Source: Maridesulfovibrio sp. (lineage in GTDB: Bacteria; Desulfobacterota; Desulfovibrionia; Desulfovibrionales; Desulfovibrionaceae). Taken from it: DNA of 64,000 nt. Position numbers and translations under genes: made by a program. Where the stretch lies: the NCBI RefSeq assembly GCF_963677005.1, contig NZ_OY781616.1, positions 937,501-1,001,500 of the forward strand, in the 5' to 3' direction. This document shows, piece after piece, positions 9,879 through 19,879 of the stretch (its first letter is position 1; the number at the start of each line of letters is the position of its first letter). The notes beneath the pieces are model-generated. The model searched no databases, was not told the origin of the DNA, and saw nothing but the letters and a program-made list of their open reading frames with translations.

Positions 9879-10922
9879 TTACAGAATCTTGCTGATGGCG
9901 GAAAGGTCGGAAATTTTGCCGACGGTGAGCAGAGTATCTCCGGCTTCTATCACTTCATGCGGGCCGGGGTTGAAAACCATTTCCCCGGAGCCTTTGCGGA
10001 TGGCGATAATGATCAGATTGAACCGCTGCCTGATCTTGGATTCAATGAGATTAAGCCCTACAAGCTCCGAATCCGCGGTAACAAACAATTCTTCCATCTG
10101 GAGATCGATCTTGCCGCGCATGGCGATATCGAGAAAGTTGGTGACCGTTGGCCGCAGTACGGACTGGGCCATGCGGATTCCGCCGATAGTATGCGGCAGC
10201 ACAACCCTGTCGGCCCCGGCGAATTCCAGCCGTGAAATACTTGAAGTTTCATTACCGCGCGCAATAATGTTCACTTTGGCATTGGACTGTCTGGCTATGA
10301 GGGTCACGTACACATTCGCAGCTTCATCCGAAAGCGCGGCAATGAGGGTCTTGGCCCTGTCCAGACCTGCCATTTTGAGGACTTCATCGTCAGTGGCATC
10401 GCCTTCAATGCACACGATACCGGCTACTTCCATACTTGAAATCAGATCGGAATTGTTTTCGATGACCACGATGTCCAGACCTTCATCCATGACTTCCTTG
10501 GTCACGATCGCGCCGATGCGTCCATAACCGCAGACAATGATGTGATCCTTGAATTTTCCTATCGTCTTCTGCATTCTGCGTCTCCCGAGAATGGCCTGCA
10601 GCCGCCCTTCGACCAGCAGTTGTGAAAATGCACCTATCAAATACGCGAATCCGCCTACTCCGCCCAGAATCAGAAAGGAGGTGAAGAGCCTGCCGTCAGC
10701 CGAAAGCGGCAGAACTTCCATGAATCCGACCGTGGACAGCGTGATTACCACCATGTAAAAGCTGTTCAGAAAATTCCAGCCTTCAATCCACATGTACCCT
10801 GCTATTCCGGCGATGAAAACCAGCGTCATATAGATAACACCGGAGATCAGTCCCCAGAACATTCCGTAACTCCTGCGCAGCCGCAGCATCCGGACAAATA
10901 AGGATTTAGATCTGGTTTTCAT
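9879..10922 (-). CDS. Potassium channel with RCK/TrkA domains
   Basis: Inner-membrane ion channel subunit, 347 residues. It has two transmembrane segments (about residues 20-45 and 80-105) flanking a pore loop whose filter reads TLSTVGFME rather than the textbook TVGYGD. A cytoplasmic RCK_N domain follows with the nucleotide-binding GYGRIG motif, then an RCK_C domain (about residues 260-347). This is the MthK/Kch-like architecture, so K+ selectivity with ligand gating is expected; the filter change leaves the exact ion preference open. The gene is 26 bp downstream of uvrB, possibly co-transcribed. Confidence 0.85.
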   Translation of the reverse strand: MKTRSKSLFVRMLRLRRSYGMFWGLISGVIYMTLVFIAGIAGYMWIEGWNFLNSFYMVVITLSTVGFMEVLPLSADGRLFTSFLILGGVGGFAYLIGAFSQLLVEGRLQAILGRRRMQKTIGKFKDHIIVCGYGRIGAIVTKEVMDEGLDIVVIENNSDLISSMEVAGIVCIEGDATDDEVLKMAGLDRAKTLIAALSDEAANVYVTLIARQSNAKVNIIARGNETSSISRLEFAGADRVVLPHTIGGIRMAQSVLRPTVTNFLDIAMRGKIDLQMEELFVTADSELVGLNLIESKIRQRFNLIIIAIRKGSGEMVFNPGPHEVIEAGDTLLTVGKISDLSAISKIL

Positions 10923-10948
10923 TTCCGCAGGTCCGCATTTTATTCATT

Positions 10949-12955
10949 TCAGCCCAGGCTGATAATTTTTTCTCTCAGCTTCATAATCCGGTCACGAAGT
11001 TCGGCGGCCTTTTCAAATTCCAGTTCGGCGGCGAATTTTCGCATTTCCTTTTCCATACGACGCACTTCTTTTTCCATCCGGGCCGGGTCCAGTCCGTATT
11101 CGGCGACATCCTCGGCCGCAATCTTGACTTCGCTGCCGGACCACGTGTCAGAGTATAATGTTCCCAGCATATTATCCAGTGATTTGGATATGGTTTTGGG
11201 AATTATACCGTGCTCTTCGTTGTATTCTTCCTGCTTCAGGCGGCGGCGGGAAGTCTCGTCCATGGCCGTGCGCATGGATTGCGTAACCGCATCGGCATAA
11301 AGGATTACCCGTCCTTCCGAATTTCGGGCCGCGCGGCCGAAGGTCTGGATCAGCGAGCGCGTTGACCTCAGGAATCCTTCCTTGTCCGCATCAAGTATCG
11401 CCACGAGGGATACTTCCGGAATATCAAGTCCTTCCCGGAGCAGGTTTATGCCGATAAGCGCAACGAACTCACCCGCACGCAAGGATTGGATTACGGCCAT
11501 CCGTTCCATGGTATCAATATCCGAGTGCAGGTATTTGGCCTTTACACCCATCTGATTGAAATACTCGGTCAGGTCTTCGGACATCCGCTTGGTCAGGGTG
11601 GTGATCAGGACACGCTCATTGCGTTTTTCGCGTTCCTTGCATTCTGCCAGCAGGTCGTCCATCTGTCCCTTGACCGGACGTATTTCGACTTCAGGGTCAA
11701 GCAGCCCGGTAGGCCGGATAATCTGCTCTACAACCAGCCCCTGAGCCCGTTCCATTTCCCACGGGCCGGGAGTTGCCGAGACATAGACGGTCTGTCCGAT
11801 TTTGTCGAGGAATTCCTCAAAGCAAAGCGGCCGGTTATCAAGGGCTGACGGCAGACGAAAACCGAAATTCACCAGCGTGGTCTTGCGGGAACGGTCTCCG
11901 TTGTACATACCGCCAACCTGCGGCACCGCAATATGCGATTCATCCATGAACAGCAGAAAATCTTCGGGGAAATAATGGATCAGCGTGGCCGGAGGTTCCC
12001 CCTCCTTACGTCCGTCCAGATGGCGGGAGTAGTTTTCAATACCGTTGCAGTAGCCGATCTCCTCGATCATCTCCAGATCATACATGGTGCGTTGTTCAAG
12101 GCGCTGGGCTTCAAGGATTTTGTTGTCCTTTTTGAACGTACTCAGGGTTTCCGCAAGCTCCGTGCGGATATCCTCGCGCGCCCGCTCAAGGTTGTCCTTG
12201 TCGGAAACAAAGTGACTGGCCGGGTAGATGACTGTTTTGCGTCTGCGGCCGGTAATTTCTCCGGTCAACGGATCGGTTTCGAGAATGGATTCAATTTCGT
12301 CCCCGAAAAACTCTATGCGCAGGGCCTGCTCGCGGCTGTACGCCGGTATGATTTCGATTACGTCGCCCCTGACCCGGAAAGTTCCGCGATGGAAATCATA
12401 ATCGTTGCGTTCGTATTGAACCTCGATGAGTCGGTCCATGAGTTTTTCCATGGACATTTCCTGCCCTTCTTCCACCGGAATAATCATGCGGGCATAAAAT
12501 TCCGGCGAACCGAGACCGTAAATACAGGATACCGAGGCCACGATCAGTACGTCGCGTCTGGTCAGCAGAGCGTGGGTGGCGGAATGGCGCAGTTTATCTA
12601 TGTCGTCGTTTATGGACGAATCTTTTTCAATATATGTGTCCGAATGCGGAAGGTAGGCTTCAGGTTGGTAGTAATCATAATAACTTACGAAATATTCAAC
12701 CGCATTATGCGGGAAAAGAGCCTTGAATTCATTGAACAGCTGTGCGGCCAGAGTTTTGTTGGGTGCCATGACCAGTGTCGGACGATTCAATTCCTTGATT
12801 ACGTTGGCCATGGCAAAAGTTTTACCCGTGCCTGTTGCTCCAAGCAGGATCTGGTCTTTAATTCCGTGCCGGATGTTTTCCACCAGCTGTTTCACTGCTT
12901 CCGGCTGGTCACCCCTTAGTGTGTAATCACTGACAAGCTCAAATTTACCTGACAT
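10949..12955 (-). CDS. uvrB: Excinuclease ABC subunit B
   Basis: Damage-verification helicase of UvrABC nucleotide excision repair, cytoplasmic. The 668-residue protein has Walker A GATGTGKT (near residue 38), the damage-probing beta-hairpin [12 protein letters not shown], helicase motifs ([13 protein letters not shown]) and the C-terminal UVR domain ([13 protein letters not shown]) that contacts UvrC. Length and order are standard. The 101-bp gap to the divergent gene shows no CTGT-N8-ACAG LexA box, so any SOS control would use a different operator. Confidence 0.97.
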   Translation of the reverse strand: MSGKFELVSDYTLRGDQPEAVKQLVENIRHGIKDQILLGATGTGKTFAMANVIKELNRPTLVMAPNKTLAAQLFNEFKALFPHNAVEYFVSYYDYYQPEAYLPHSDTYIEKDSSINDDIDKLRHSATHALLTRRDVLIVASVSCIYGLGSPEFYARMIIPVEEGQEMSMEKLMDRLIEVQYERNDYDFHRGTFRVRGDVIEIIPAYSREQALRIEFFGDEIESILETDPLTGEITGRRRKTVIYPASHFVSDKDNLERAREDIRTELAETLSTFKKDNKILEAQRLEQRTMYDLEMIEEIGYCNGIENYSRHLDGRKEGEPPATLIHYFPEDFLLFMDESHIAVPQVGGMYNGDRSRKTTLVNFGFRLPSALDNRPLCFEEFLDKIGQTVYVSATPGPWEMERAQGLVVEQIIRPTGLLDPEVEIRPVKGQMDDLLAECKEREKRNERVLITTLTKRMSEDLTEYFNQMGVKAKYLHSDIDTMERMAVIQSLRAGEFVALIGINLLREGLDIPEVSLVAILDADKEGFLRSTRSLIQTFGRAARNSEGRVILYADAVTQSMRTAMDETSRRRLKQEEYNEEHGIIPKTISKSLDNMLGTLYSDTWSGSEVKIAAEDVAEYGLDPARMEKEVRRMEKEMRKFAAELEFEKAAELRDRIMKLREKIISLG

Positions 12956-13056
12956 TTCGTTCTCATCCCGACTTGTGCTGTTAGATTAAAATAGTTATGT
13001 AATTCCGATAAATAGTTTGCCAAGAAAATTTTAAATATTTATTTCGAGAGGTAGCA

Positions 13057-13554
13057 ATGATTCCCATAATACAGGTTGAAAACGGAGATATCCCCGTAAA
13101 GCGCGGGTATGCCGTATCAATGGTTATCCGCAGTTTCAAGGGGCGCCGCGATGTGGAAGTACATCTTTTCAGACCGGAATGGCCTGACGGAGATGAAAAC
13201 GAATTTTCATGGGACAATCTTTTCGGCAGCCCGGTTGCCCTTGATGCTGTCGCTGATGAAATAAAAGACCGCAAAATCATCCTTGAATCATTCACCAGGG
13301 AAGAACGCGACATTGTCGTCGAGTATCTCAAGGAGCATTATTCTTCAAGACTGGAATCAATTTTTTCCGCGCCCATGGAGTTCCCTGTACCGAGCGGTCT
13401 TCCGCCCCTTTCTTCCATTTGTGAAGGCAAGGATATCGGGCTTATCCGCTTTGAGAAGGTGCCTCATTTCAATTTGCCCTTCGCCCTGCGCGGGCTCTAC
13501 AATCTCGGCGCGCATCGTCCGCTGGTTGAGACTCGTGATGGAGATGGCAATTGA
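13057..13554 (+). CDS. Hypothetical protein
   Basis: 165-residue acidic soluble protein that I cannot assign to a family. No signal peptide, membrane segment or cysteine cluster is visible; there is a charged middle (FTREERDIVVEYLKEHY) and a proline-rich stretch (PVPSGLPPLSS). A GAGAGG ribosome site lies 6 bp before the ATG, and base composition matches the neighbours, so it is probably a real gene. It is transcribed divergently from uvrB, and its 3' end merges into repeat copy C. Confidence 0.7.
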   Translation: MIPIIQVENGDIPVKRGYAVSMVIRSFKGRRDVEVHLFRPEWPDGDENEFSWDNLFGSPVALDAVADEIKDRKIILESFTREERDIVVEYLKEHYSSRLESIFSAPMEFPVPSGLPPLSSICEGKDIGLIRFEKVPHFNLPFALRGLYNLGAHRPLVETRDGDGN

Positions 13555-13650
13555 TGCGTTTTGCGCTTTTATAATTATATTTCGCCTCTGGCAGCCAAAG
13601 GTATTTTGGCCGCCGGCGGCGAAATCAGATAATCAAAAGGGTGATGCGGA
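13553..13650. repeat. Dispersed repeat, copy C (inverted-pair form)
   Basis: Starts TGATGCGTTTTGCGCTTTTA like copies A and B, but after the central CCAAA it turns back on itself: the right half is an imperfect inverted copy of the left (TTTCGCC ... GGCGAAAT, then GATAATCAAAAGG ... GATGCGG). It begins at the stop codon of the upstream gene and sits between two convergent genes, where it could work as a two-way terminator. Confidence 0.6.
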
Positions 13651-13661
13651 TCAAAATTCCC

Positions 13662-14387
13662 CTACTGCCCTAACGTCCGGGTAATCAGATCGTATTCACC
13701 TTCCGCGAAGTCCCAGATTCCCTGCATTGCGGAAAATTCCATTGCATCGTCAAGGCGATCCAGAAAAACATCCCGGTCCATCTCTTCCGCTCCCAGAGAT
13801 TTCAGATGTGATGTCGGCTGCTGGCAGTCCACGAAATGAAATTCCCGATTTTTTAGAAACTGTACAAGGTAGGAAAAACCGATTTTGGATGCATCCGGCT
13901 CTAGGAAGAACATGGATTCACCTGAAAATACCCGCCCTATAGAGACTCCGTAAAGTCCTCCGGCAAGCTTCCCGTCACTGTTCCAGACTTCCACACTGTG
14001 GGCGAAACCGAGTTTATGCAGTTTCACATATGCTTCGATCATTTCGGGAACAATCCATGTTCCGGCCTGGCCCGGGCGAAATTTTCCGGCACAGTTGCGG
14101 ATAACATCCTTGAAACGGCGGTCAATTGTGACTGTATATTCTCTTTTTCTGATCTTGCGTCGGACCCGTTTTGAGACGTGGAGTTTATCGAAGTAAAGAA
14201 CAAGTCTGGGGTTCAGTGACCACCATAATATCGGAGAATTGTCGTCATACCATGGAAAAATTCCCGCTGCGTAGGCCGAAAGCAGTCTCTCTGGACTCAA
14301 ATCACCGCCGACAGCCAGCAGTCCGTCCGGTTCAGCCTCATCGGGATGCGGAAAAACGGGTTCTTCTATCAATCTGTAAACTACCAT
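13662..14387 (-). CDS. aat: Leucyl/phenylalanyl-tRNA--protein transferase
   Basis: Adds Leu or Phe from aminoacyl-tRNA to proteins with N-terminal Lys or Arg, making N-degrons for ClpS-ClpAP. The 241-residue protein shows family landmarks: FPHPDEAEPDGLLAVGGDLS, AYAAGIFPWY, GTWIVPEM and GESMFF. Length is normal. It lies downstream of clpS-clpA on the same strand, joining ligand maker, adaptor and unfoldase in one locus, although a terminator-like hairpin separates it from clpA. An AAGGAAT ribosome site precedes the ATG. Confidence 0.95.
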   Translation of the reverse strand: MVVYRLIEEPVFPHPDEAEPDGLLAVGGDLSPERLLSAYAAGIFPWYDDNSPILWWSLNPRLVLYFDKLHVSKRVRRKIRKREYTVTIDRRFKDVIRNCAGKFRPGQAGTWIVPEMIEAYVKLHKLGFAHSVEVWNSDGKLAGGLYGVSIGRVFSGESMFFLEPDASKIGFSYLVQFLKNREFHFVDCQQPTSHLKSLGAEEMDRDVFLDRLDDAMEFSAMQGIWDFAEGEYDLITRTLGQ

Positions 14388-14555
14388 AGAATTCCTTTAT
14401 AACGCCAGAAGTCCTGCGACAACGTATCGTTGCGAACACACCTGAATCCGGAGTTCAAATCGCGATTCAATGTAATATCATATCAGGTGTCAGGTTAATT
14501 TTCATCCATTGATGCACGCAGGTATGTAAATCTGCCTCCATTCTAAAAAAATAAA

Positions 14556-14594
14556 TCCGGAGGGTAAGCATCAATATGCTTGAATCCCTCCGGA
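14556..14594 (-). terminator. Terminator after clpA
   Basis: Arms TCCGGAGGG / CCCTCCGGA with an inner AAGCAT/ATGCTT pairing, followed on the minus strand by a T-rich run (TTTATTTTTTT). It lies 18 bp beyond the clpA stop. Confidence 0.8.
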
Positions 14595-14612
14595 CAGTTA
14601 AGTTTTATGTAC

Positions 14613-16922
14613 TTAAGAAGTCTTGAACTTGAAACTCAGCACTTCTTCTTCGCTCTTCTTGTCCTTACTGGTGGAAACGGAGACCGTTCCTCCCTTGACA
14701 AGTTTGCCGAACAGAATTTCATCGGCAATTTCATCCTTGATGGACGTCTGGATAAGTCTTGCCATGGGTCGGGCTCCGTAGGCCGGATCGTGACCTTTCT
14801 CGGCCAGCCAGCGGCGCGCTTTTTTATCCAGCTCAACAGAAACCCTGTTATCCAGCAACTGGCCGTTAAGCTCCTTGATGAACTTGTCGACGATCATTTC
14901 CATGATATCGATTTTCAGGGAATTGAAAGGCACAATGGCATCAAGCCTGTTGCGGAATTCCGGACTGAAGATTTTTTCCACAGCTTTAATTCCGCGGTCC
15001 TTGTCTTCTCCGCCCCTTACCTCGGAACCGAACCCGATTCCGCCCTTGGCCATTTCCCTGGCTCCGGCGTTGGATGTCATGAGCAGTACCACATGACGGA
15101 AATCGGCTTTGCGGCCGTTGTTGTCTGTCAGTGTGGCATAATCCATGACCTGCAGGAGTATGTTGAAAACATCCGGATGGGCCTTTTCTATTTCGTCAAA
15201 AAGGATGACGCAGTGCGGGTTCTTGCGGACTCCTTCCGTTAGCAGGCCGCCCTGATCGAATCCTACGTATCCCGGAGGGGCTCCGATCAGCCGTGCGACA
15301 GCGTGTTTTTCCATGTATTCACTCATATCGAAACGCATGAAATGCACGCCCATGGTCCCTGCCAGCTGTCTGGCCAGCTCAGTCTTGCCGACCCCGGTTG
15401 GCCCGGTGAGCAGAAATGACCCTGTCGGTCTTCCCACCTGTTTCATGCCTGCGCGGGAACGCAGGATTGCCTTAGTAATGATATCGACAGCTTCGTCCTG
15501 CCCGAAAACCACCGATTTGAGATTGGAATCCAGTTCCTGCAGTCTGCTGCGGTCGGACATGGTGATCCGCCGTGTCGGAATGCGGGCCATTTTCGAAATG
15601 ACCTTTTCAACATCGGAAACAAGAATGCGATCCCCCTTGCGCTTGCGCTGGCTGAGCCCGTAGAAGGCGCCGGCCTCGTCAATAACGTCTATGGCCTTGT
15701 CCGGCAGAAAACGTTCATTGATATGGCGGGCGGAAAGTTCCGCCGCAGCCTTGATTGCGGAAGGCGAATACACAACCTTGTGATGTTCTTCGTAATACGG
15801 CTTGAGTCCTTTGAGGATCTCAATGGTCTCGTCCACGGTAGGCTCGGTTATGTCTATTTTCTGGAACCTACGGGAAAGAGCCCGGTCTTTTTCAAAATGA
15901 TTCTTGTACTCTTCGTAGGTAGTGGCGCCGATGCACCGGATTTCACCGGAAGCAAGGAAAGGCTTCAGAATGTTGGAGGCATCCATGGAACCGCCGCTGA
16001 CCGCCCCGGCTCCTACGATAGTATGAATTTCGTCTACAAAAAGTATGGCACCTTCTTTGTGCTTCAACTGGGCCAGCACACCTTTGAGCCTTGATTCAAA
16101 GTCGCCGCGGTATTTTGTCCCGGCCAGAAGCGCACCCATGTCCAGAGCGTAGACTTCGTTTTCCTCAAAGGATGCCGGAACATTGCCCTCGGCAATTGCC
16201 AGAGCCAGTCCTTCGGCCATGGCGGTTTTACCCACACCGGGATCGCCGACGAAAATCGGATTGTTTTTGCGTCTGCGGGCCAGGACCTGCAGAGTGCGTT
16301 CAATCTCGTTATCCCTGCCTATGAGCGGGTCTATTTTGCCGTCTTTGGCTTTCTGGGTCAGATTGGTGGTGAATTCCTGAAGTGGCGACTTCTTTTCGTC
16401 CCTGCCGGGCTGGCCGGCATCGGACGGAGCACCCTGAGGACCTGTTCCGGTTCGTGGGCTGGGACTTATATCCAGACCCTCGGCCCAATCATTTTCATTT
16501 GCTGCATGTGAAATATATTCCAGAATATCCAGTCGGGAAATATCGTGAGTCTTGAGAAAATAGACCGCGTAGGAATCCTCTTCCTCAAACATAGCCGCAA
16601 TGACGTCCCCGACTTCCACAACATCCTTTCCGGCCGCCTTTTTCTGCCAGATGGCTCTCTGCAGAACACGCCGGACTCCTAGGGTCTGGATAACTTCCGA
16701 ATCCACACCGCTGGGCAGCGGATCAAGGTTCTCGTCAAAGAATCTTTCGAGCTGGCTTTTAAGTTTGCTGACCTCGGCACCGCACCCGGATATGATATCC
16801 GCGCCCACTTCTTCCTGAATGATGGCGTAGAGCAGGTGTTCGAGGGTAAGAAATTCGTGGTTCCTGAGCCTGACCTCATTAACCGCAGAAGTCAGTGCCT
16901 TTTCCAATGCTTTGCTGAGCAT
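14613..16922 (-). CDS. clpA: ATP-dependent Clp protease ATP-binding subunit ClpA
   Basis: AAA+ unfoldase that feeds ClpP, taking ClpS-delivered N-degron proteins. The 769 residues comprise the N-domain that docks ClpS (about 1-145), a first AAA+ module with Walker A GDPGVGKT, and a second with GPTGVGKT. An IGF tripeptide (GGIGFGS) in the second module is the ClpP-docking loop. The start codon lies one base after the clpS stop, so translation is coupled. The partner clpP is in the same window near 54 kb. Confidence 0.96.
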   Translation of the reverse strand: MLSKALEKALTSAVNEVRLRNHEFLTLEHLLYAIIQEEVGADIISGCGAEVSKLKSQLERFFDENLDPLPSGVDSEVIQTLGVRRVLQRAIWQKKAAGKDVVEVGDVIAAMFEEEDSYAVYFLKTHDISRLDILEYISHAANENDWAEGLDISPSPRTGTGPQGAPSDAGQPGRDEKKSPLQEFTTNLTQKAKDGKIDPLIGRDNEIERTLQVLARRRKNNPIFVGDPGVGKTAMAEGLALAIAEGNVPASFEENEVYALDMGALLAGTKYRGDFESRLKGVLAQLKHKEGAILFVDEIHTIVGAGAVSGGSMDASNILKPFLASGEIRCIGATTYEEYKNHFEKDRALSRRFQKIDITEPTVDETIEILKGLKPYYEEHHKVVYSPSAIKAAAELSARHINERFLPDKAIDVIDEAGAFYGLSQRKRKGDRILVSDVEKVISKMARIPTRRITMSDRSRLQELDSNLKSVVFGQDEAVDIITKAILRSRAGMKQVGRPTGSFLLTGPTGVGKTELARQLAGTMGVHFMRFDMSEYMEKHAVARLIGAPPGYVGFDQGGLLTEGVRKNPHCVILFDEIEKAHPDVFNILLQVMDYATLTDNNGRKADFRHVVLLMTSNAGAREMAKGGIGFGSEVRGGEDKDRGIKAVEKIFSPEFRNRLDAIVPFNSLKIDIMEMIVDKFIKELNGQLLDNRVSVELDKKARRWLAEKGHDPAYGARPMARLIQTSIKDEIADEILFGKLVKGGTVSVSTSKDKKSEEEVLSFKFKTS

Positions 16923-16923
16923 A

Positions 16924-17232
16924 CTAGACCTCTTCGATTGTGCATTTCAGCGGATAGCCTGCCTGCTTGGCAAGCTGTCTGACCATTTCAACGCGTGTTT
17001 CAGCAACTTCTGCCGTATAAACTCCACAAACGCCCACTCCGTCATTATGGACCTTGAGCATGATTTCCGTGGATTCCTCTTCTGTTTTTCTGAAAACCTG
17101 CATCAGGACAGCAACAACGAATTCCATGGAAGTATAATCATCGTTATGAAGCAGAACGCGATACTTCCTGGGTTCTTTAAGTTCATCGTCCAGCAGAATG
17201 TCAGATTCAAATTCTTCTTTATAATCGGGCAT
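16924..17232 (-). CDS. clpS: ClpS N-degron adaptor
   Basis: Small cytoplasmic adaptor (102 residues) that recognises bulky N-terminal residues and hands substrates to ClpA. It has the flexible acidic N-terminus, the VLLHNDDYTSMEFVV segment whose Asn-Asp line the N-degron pocket, and the later HNDGVGVCG stretch. It leads the clpS-clpA pair. The ribosome site before the ATG is poor (AT-rich). Confidence 0.94.
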   Translation of the reverse strand: MPDYKEEFESDILLDDELKEPRKYRVLLHNDDYTSMEFVVAVLMQVFRKTEEESTEIMLKVHNDGVGVCGVYTAEVAETRVEMVRQLAKQAGYPLKCTIEEV

Positions 17233-17360
17233 ATTTCAAAATTGTTATTTTTTATTAGGTTAGCCTTGATCAAAGATAAGATCAATTTTCTCCTCTGTCG
17301 AGGCCGATTTGTCTGTTTTTGCCGGGCAAGTGTCCAATAATTGATTAAAAACGGCCTTAT

Positions 17361-17936
17361 TTAAAGTAATACTTCAACTTCTTCTTCCGTGAACACAAAA
17401 TTTTCATCTTGCGGCAATCCTGCGGACAAACGGTATTCCCTATTCAGTTCATGATACGTCTTCCGGGATGAGTTCTCCGGTAGCAGTTCCAGAATTTTCG
17501 CGCATGCCAGTATTTTGTCTTCCTCCCCTTCTATTTCAACAAACGAGCCAAATGGAAGCAGGTCCAGACATATCCTGCAATCGGCAAACTCCCATTCCTC
17601 GCGAATCTTCTCATATCTGAATACGGGCAGATACCCCAGAACCTGCAACGCGGAGATTGTTTCTGTGAAATCTGAGACTTCGGTTTCGTGCTCCACATAA
17701 ACTTTGGCCTTTCCGTTTCTGATATCCGCAGGTATCCGCTTGACGGTCATGGTGATTTTATCCGCCTGCCGGACCCGGAGAAGAGCCGAACGTTTGTAGA
17801 GGCTTCTGCCGGGATCATCCAGAACAACATTGCGCTCATAATGCCTGGTCAGTTTAATGCCGCCACCGGCAGCCATAATGGAGCGTATTTTATCATGTTC
17901 GGTATTCAGGTACTTGAGTTCTGTTTCCAGTGCCAT
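17361..17936 (-). CDS. CYTH-domain protein
   Basis: 191-residue member of the CYTH fold (CyaB class IV adenylate cyclase / thiamine triphosphatase-like). It shows the diagnostic ExExK motif at the N-terminus (LETELKYL), the LRVRQ and TVKR basic strands, and an acidic FVEIEGEED motif, together forming the metal-dependent triphosphate tunnel. Sequence alone does not separate cyclase from triphosphatase or polyphosphate-related activity. An AAGGGA site precedes the ATG. It stands alone between clpS and the divergent crcB. Confidence 0.75.
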   Translation of the reverse strand: MALETELKYLNTEHDKIRSIMAAGGGIKLTRHYERNVVLDDPGRSLYKRSALLRVRQADKITMTVKRIPADIRNGKAKVYVEHETEVSDFTETISALQVLGYLPVFRYEKIREEWEFADCRICLDLLPFGSFVEIEGEEDKILACAKILELLPENSSRKTYHELNREYRLSAGLPQDENFVFTEEEVEVLL

Positions 17937-18005
17937 TTCCCTTTTCTCTCTTGGTTTGAAGTGGTAATGCTTTTTGTGGACATTTTGATTTCAAAGGACA
18001 GTAGT

Positions 18006-18386
18006 ATGCAGAAATATTTTTTCATAGCCGCGGGCGGGGCTGCAGGAACACTCTGCCGTTATTTTGTTTCCGGGGCTGCACAGAAGATGATTGAGACTTC
18101 CTTCCCCGTAGGAACATGCGCAGTGAACATGATCGGCTGTCTTCTTTTCGGGCTTGTGACCGGTCTTTTTGAGGATCGGCTGGGGCTGCCTCCGGAAATG
18201 CGTCTGATGATACTTACCGGATTCATGGGCGCATTCACAACCTTTTCAACCTACATGTTCGAAACCTCTACCCTGCTTAAATCCGGCAACTGGCCCATGC
18301 TGGTTCTCAATGTAGGCGGACAGACGGTTGTCGGCCTGCTTTGCGTGCTTGCCGGACTGGCTCTCGGCCGATTCATTGTAGCCTGA
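18006..18386 (+). CDS. crcB: Fluoride channel CrcB/Fluc
   Basis: Small inner-membrane channel (126 residues) that exports fluoride as a dual-topology dimer. Four hydrophobic helices are visible with family motifs GGAAGTLCRY, FPVGTCAVNMIGC and GFMGAFTTFSTYMFE, which hold the pore Asn and Phe residues and the central Na+ site. The ATG at 18006 is preceded by AAAGGA; the longer upstream open frame is antisense to the CYTH gene. The 69-bp gap upstream is too short and shows no crcB-type riboswitch. Confidence 0.92.
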   Translation: MQKYFFIAAGGAAGTLCRYFVSGAAQKMIETSFPVGTCAVNMIGCLLFGLVTGLFEDRLGLPPEMRLMILTGFMGAFTTFSTYMFETSTLLKSGNWPMLVLNVGGQTVVGLLCVLAGLALGRFIVA

Positions 18387-18414
18387 TAACCGATCACCTG
18401 AATGGAGATTTTCT

Positions 18415-18759
18415 ATGACCTTATCCGAGAATGCAATTAGACTCAAAATTTATACAGGCGAAGAAAACCGTATCAAGCATCGTCCGCTTTATGAAGTGAT
18501 TGTGGAGGAAGCCCGAAATCAGGGATTGTCCGGGGCTTCAGTATATCGCGGAGTGATGGGGTACGGGGAAAACAGCCAGGTGCGCACAACTTCCATACTG
18601 CGTCTGTCCGAAGACCTGCCGTTGATAATCGAGATTATTGATTCTTCGGAGAAAATTGAAAAATTTATGGCTTTTCTGCACGAGAATGTGACTGAAGGGC
18701 TGGTTACGACAGATGAAGTAAACGTTGTTCTGCACCGCCACAACAAGGGCAACAAGTAA
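18415..18759 (+). CDS. DUF190 PII-like protein
   Basis: 114-residue cytoplasmic DUF190 protein, a family commonly next to crcB. It shows LKIYTGEENR near the start, PLYEVIVEEARNQGLSGASVYRGVMGYG in the middle and a LPLIIEIIDS strand, giving a PII-like ferredoxin fold. It lies 28 bp after crcB with a GGAG site, so they form a two-gene operon and it may modulate fluoride export (inference). The biochemical role is unknown. Confidence 0.85.
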   Translation: MTLSENAIRLKIYTGEENRIKHRPLYEVIVEEARNQGLSGASVYRGVMGYGENSQVRTTSILRLSEDLPLIIEIIDSSEKIEKFMAFLHENVTEGLVTTDEVNVVLHRHNKGNK

Positions 18760-18777
18760 CTCGCCGGAAATTAAAAA

Positions 18778-18806
18778 ATCCGGAAGACTGCAGCAGTCTT
18801 CCGGAT
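18778..18806. terminator. Two-way terminator between DUF190 gene and cheB
   Basis: Perfect 13-bp arms (ATCCGGAAGACTG / CAGTCTTCCGGAT) around a 3-base loop. The minus-strand side is followed by TTTTTT, making it a strong terminator for the chemotaxis operon; it can also end the crcB-DUF190 transcript. Confidence 0.88.
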
Positions 18807-18810
18807 AACT

Positions 18811-19875
18811 TTATCTGGTGCGGGAAAGCACTTCTCCGGGAATATTGTTCAGGGAAACGATCTTGTCGACGCCCCCTGTCTTGATGGCTTCCTGCGGCAT
18901 ACCGAAAACCACGCAGGACGATTCGTCCTGAGCAATGGTGTACGTTCCGGTTTCATGAAGCTCCTTCATTCCCTTTGCTCCGTCATCGCCCATGCCGGTC
19001 ATGATTACGGCAACCGCGTTCTTGCCTGCACTTGCTGCGCCGGATCTGAACAGGACATCCACTGACGGCCTGTGTCGGCTGACCAGCGGTCCATCCTTGA
19101 TTTCCACGTAATAACGTGCTCCGGAACGTTTGATCAGCATATGTTTATTGCCCGGAGCTATCAAAGCCTGCCCCCGAAGTATACTGTCCCCATCGGCAGC
19201 TTCTTTTACCGTGATCTGACACAGGGTATTAAGCCTGGAAGCAAATGCTGCGGTGAATTTTTCCGGCATATGCTGCACAATGGCAATACCCGGACAGTCG
19301 CGCGGCATGCGGGTCAGAAAACTCTGTATGGCCTCTGTCCCTCCTGTAGAAGCGCCTACGAGCACCACTTTTTCCGTGGTCTGCAGTGTTACGCCCGGAC
19401 GGGAAGGTGGCAGGACTGCATCCGCATTGAGTTTGGGCTGTATCGTCATGGGACGTGCGGAAAGTTTTCTGGGCCTGGTCAAAGCAGCCGCCTTTACAAC
19501 ATCGCAAACCCTTATGCTTGATTCCTCGAAAAACTGTTTGGTACCGATTTTAGGTTTGGTAATCACATCCACAGCTCCGTATTCAAGGGCCTTCATATAG
19601 CATTCCGATCCCTTTTCAGTCAGCGTCGAGCAGATGACCACCGGAATGGGATGCTGGGTCATTAATTTCCGTAAAAATGTCAGGCCGTCCATTCTGGGCA
19701 TTTCTATGTCCAGAGTGATTACATCGGGAACAATTTTTTTCATGATCTCTGCAGCAGCAAACGGATCACCGGCACTGCCCACTATCTGTATGGCAGGATC
19801 TGTTTCAAACAATTTCTGGAGGGTTTGACGCACCAGTGCGGAGTCGTCAACAATCAGCACCTTGTACTTTTTCAT
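18811..19875 (-). CDS. cheB: Chemotaxis response regulator methylesterase CheB
   Basis: Removes methyl groups from, or deamidates, chemoreceptor glutamates when phosphorylated by CheA. The 354 residues hold a receiver domain with phospho-acceptor Asp56 ([12 protein letters not shown]) and acidic pair Asp10-Asp11, then a methylesterase domain with a catalytic triad in [10 protein letters not shown] (Ser), IVQHMPEKF (His) and MTGMGDDGA (Asp). It is the last gene of cheA-cheR-cheB, 4 bp after cheR, and is followed by a strong terminator. Confidence 0.96.
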   Translation of the reverse strand: MKKYKVLIVDDSALVRQTLQKLFETDPAIQIVGSAGDPFAAAEIMKKIVPDVITLDIEMPRMDGLTFLRKLMTQHPIPVVICSTLTEKGSECYMKALEYGAVDVITKPKIGTKQFFEESSIRVCDVVKAAALTRPRKLSARPMTIQPKLNADAVLPPSRPGVTLQTTEKVVLVGASTGGTEAIQSFLTRMPRDCPGIAIVQHMPEKFTAAFASRLNTLCQITVKEAADGDSILRGQALIAPGNKHMLIKRSGARYYVEIKDGPLVSRHRPSVDVLFRSGAASAGKNAVAVIMTGMGDDGAKGMKELHETGTYTIAQDESSCVVFGMPQEAIKTGGVDKIVSLNNIPGEVLSRTR

Positions 19876-19879
19876 CTGG

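Noticed and set aside
12956..13056. LexA box before uvrB
   Set aside because: No CTGT-N8-ACAG or similar palindrome was found.
17688..18005. N-terminal extension of CrcB
   Set aside because: It is antisense to the CYTH gene; the ATG at 18006 with AAAGGA gives the normal CrcB size.
17937..18005. Fluoride riboswitch before crcB
   Set aside because: The gap is only 69 bp, and I see no crcB-motif pairing.
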